Shown: positions 50,980 to 52,110 of the stretch, one piece after another
Layout of the letters: each line of letters starts with the position of its first letter
How positions within the stretch are numbered: the stretch's first letter is position 1
From: Paracoccaceae bacterium
Lineage (GTDB): Bacteria > Pseudomonadota > Alphaproteobacteria > Rhodobacterales > Rhodobacteraceae
Length of the DNA stretch: 52,110 bases
Direction: 5' to 3'
Assembly (NCBI GenBank): GCA_030148745.1
Contig: JASBSV010000052.1
Coordinates: forward strand, 1 to 52,110
Notes under the pieces: model-generated
What the model was told of the DNA's origin: nothing
The model's database searches: none
Seen by the model: the letters and a program-made list of their open reading frames with translations, nothing else
Program-made: the position numbers and the translations under genes

Positions 50980-52110
50980 TCAGAACTCAAGGTTCAGCGC
51001 CATCGCGCAATCGACCGATTTCGAGCTGTAGAGCGCGACGTTCGAGCGGGTGTTGCGAAAAGTGCAGCCAAGGCTTGGCACCTGCCCGAAGATCCGCATC
51101 CGGGTCAGCTTGGCATTCAGGCCAAGGTTCACCGACCGGTCACGCCGGGGTTTGCCAAGCAGTGGAAAATTTGCGTCATAGCGGCGCTCTTCCACCGACA
51201 GCGATATGCCCCCGCGCAGCCCCTTAAACAGTGGCCGCTCATATCCGACATGCACCTCAGCGCCGATAAAGCGGTGGTAATCGGTCCGCGGCAGGCCCCG
51301 CGTCAGGCGCAGCCCGTAATTCAGGCGGCCCTCGGCACCAAGCGGCCTGCGCAGTTCAAGCCCCAGATTGTAGCTGGGGCCGGTGAAATAGGGTTTTTCG
51401 GAATAAACGCGATAATCACCCCCCAGCTGCCAAAGGATGACCGAATTGCCGCGCCGCCAGTTCCCCGACAGGGTCAGCCCCTGCGCCTTGTTGTCCGAGG
51501 TCACATCAGCCGCCGTTCCGCCATAGCGCCGCTGACTTGCGAACCATTCAAGCGACCATGGCGCGCGCCCGCCCAGATGCTCATAGCGCAGCGTCACCGA
51601 CGGCTCTCCATAGCGCAGAGAGGGGATCGAAAACCACGCCCCGGCAAAGCCTGCGCGCAGAACAAAGCGGTGCCCGGGGCGCGGATGGATGATCAGATCG
51701 GCGCTGGCCCCATAGCTAAGCCCGACACCCGAGGTCGCCGCGCCGCCGTCCTGAATGACGAAGGTCCCCAGATCGGTGACGAAAAACCGCTCTGATGCGA
51801 CATGCTGGATATTGTTGCTGGGCAGGATCGAGGCCGAGGCGGAAAAGCGCAGGGGATGGGCCTGATCAAGGATCTGCCATGCGGCAAGAAACGCATTCTG
51901 ACGCGCGGGGTCCTCGCTCAGCGCGTAGCGCAGGAAAGCCTCGGCCCGACCGGGCGAGCCAAGCTGCGCAAACCCCCTTTGCACGCCGTCGCGCGCCGGG
52001 GCGTAATCGGGGTAGCGCGCCGCGACCTCGCCAAAGATCGCAAGGGCCGCCGCAATCCTGCCCTGTGCAAGCTGCGCATTTCCGGCCGCGACCCAGTCGT
52101 CGACCGTGCG
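50980..52110 (-). CDS. SLAM-like (DUF560) outer-membrane protein, C-terminal part
   Basis: The frame is open to the right edge, so the N-terminus is missing. The visible first 60 residues are TPR-like helices (AAGNAQLAQGRIAAALAIFGEVAARYP). From about residue 90 on, alternating strands with many Tyr/Arg/Leu form a beta barrel of about 14 strands (ATSGVGLSYGASADLII, LNYGLRLTRGLPRTDYHRFIGA), ending in NVALYSSKSVDCAMALNLEF; the terminal Phe is the usual outer-membrane insertion signal. The layout of TPR plus barrel matches surface lipoprotein assembly modifiers, which move lipoproteins to the cell surface. No partner lipoprotein is in view. Confidence 0.8.
   Translation of the reverse strand, partial: RTVDDWVAAGNAQLAQGRIAAALAIFGEVAARYPDYAPARDGVQRGFAQLGSPGRAEAFLRYALSEDPARQNAFLAAWQILDQAHPLRFSASASILPSNNIQHVASERFFVTDLGTFVIQDGGAATSGVGLSYGASADLIIHPRPGHRFVLRAGFAGAWFSIPSLRYGEPSVTLRYEHLGGRAPWSLEWFASQRRYGGTAADVTSDNKAQGLTLSGNWRRGNSVILWQLGGDYRVYSEKPYFTGPSYNLGLELRRPLGAEGRLNYGLRLTRGLPRTDYHRFIGAEVHVGYERPLFKGLRGGISLSVEERRYDANFPLLGKPRRDRSVNLGLNAKLTRMRIFGQVPSLGCTFRNTRSNVALYSSKSVDCAMALNLEF

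Noticed and set aside
1-52110. CRISPR array, tRNA, rRNA, insertion sequence or prophage
   Set aside because: No regularly spaced repeats, no cloverleaf or rRNA core sequence, no transposase motifs and no terminal inverted repeats were seen on reading both strands.

Overview
The window looks like the chromosome of a GC-rich alphaproteobacterium of the Rhodobacterales (Paracoccus/Rhodobacter/Roseobacter type). The main reasons are a NarK1-NarK2 fused nitrate/nitrite transporter divergent from a cysteine-poor FNR-family regulator of the NarR type, the strong third-position GC bias that creates long antisense shadow frames, and the many TRAP and ABC uptake systems. I see no rRNA, tRNA, insertion sequence, phage gene or CRISPR array. 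All family names come from reading motifs by eye; no search was run.

Layout. (1) 1-2750: left end of a nitrate-respiration locus, with narK running off the left edge, a perfect FNR-type box, and narR. (2) 2869-8351: a TRAP transporter (DctMQP) with a DUF1445 (YcsI-type) protein, a LysR regulator and a divergent DUF2848 protein. (3) 8467-18307: an IclR regulator and a long plus-strand operon holding a complete family-5 (dipeptide type) ABC importer with an SDR dehydrogenase, a polysaccharide-deacetylase-fold hydrolase and a gamma-glutamyltransferase inserted between its permeases and ATPases. (4) 18457-23010, minus strand: a guanidine-I (ykkC) riboswitch with a candidate terminator, a NitT/TauT-type ABC importer, a ureohydrolase that looks like Ni-dependent guanidine hydrolase rather than agmatinase, and a small protein with 20 histidines in its first 47 residues. 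(5) 23169-29245: an MBL-fold hydrolase, then a PotABCD-like importer followed by an isochorismatase-fold hydrolase and a conserved unknown. (6) 29472-38707: a 2-oxoglutarate/Fe(II) oxygenase, a GNAT protein and GntR/FCD regulator with a perfect palindromic operator, and a second PotABCD-like operon with an Asp/Glu-racemase-family protein and a large NAD(P)-dependent dehydrogenase-like protein. (7) 38736-47035, minus strand: nine tightly packed genes, with an NMT1/THI5-type ABC importer, a cytosine-deaminase-like amidohydrolase, an FAD-linked oxidase, two flavodoxin-fold reductases, a 2OG/Fe(II) oxygenase and a creatininase-family amidase, divergent from a RidA protein and a cytoplasmic-looking 5'-nucleotidase-family enzyme. 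(8) 49725-52110: a LuxR-type regulator and the C-terminal part of a SLAM/DUF560-like outer-membrane protein cut by the right edge.

Taken together this is a scavenging island: one TRAP and five ABC uptake systems in about 45 kb, each paired with cytoplasmic hydrolases or oxygenases suited to small nitrogen compounds. The guanidine unit is the best supported pathway: RNA sensor, importer, hydrolase, and a candidate dedicated metal-handling protein. The nine-gene operon at 38.7-47.0 kb is the best candidate for an undescribed catabolic route, probably for a pyrimidine-like or other N-heterocyclic compound (inference).
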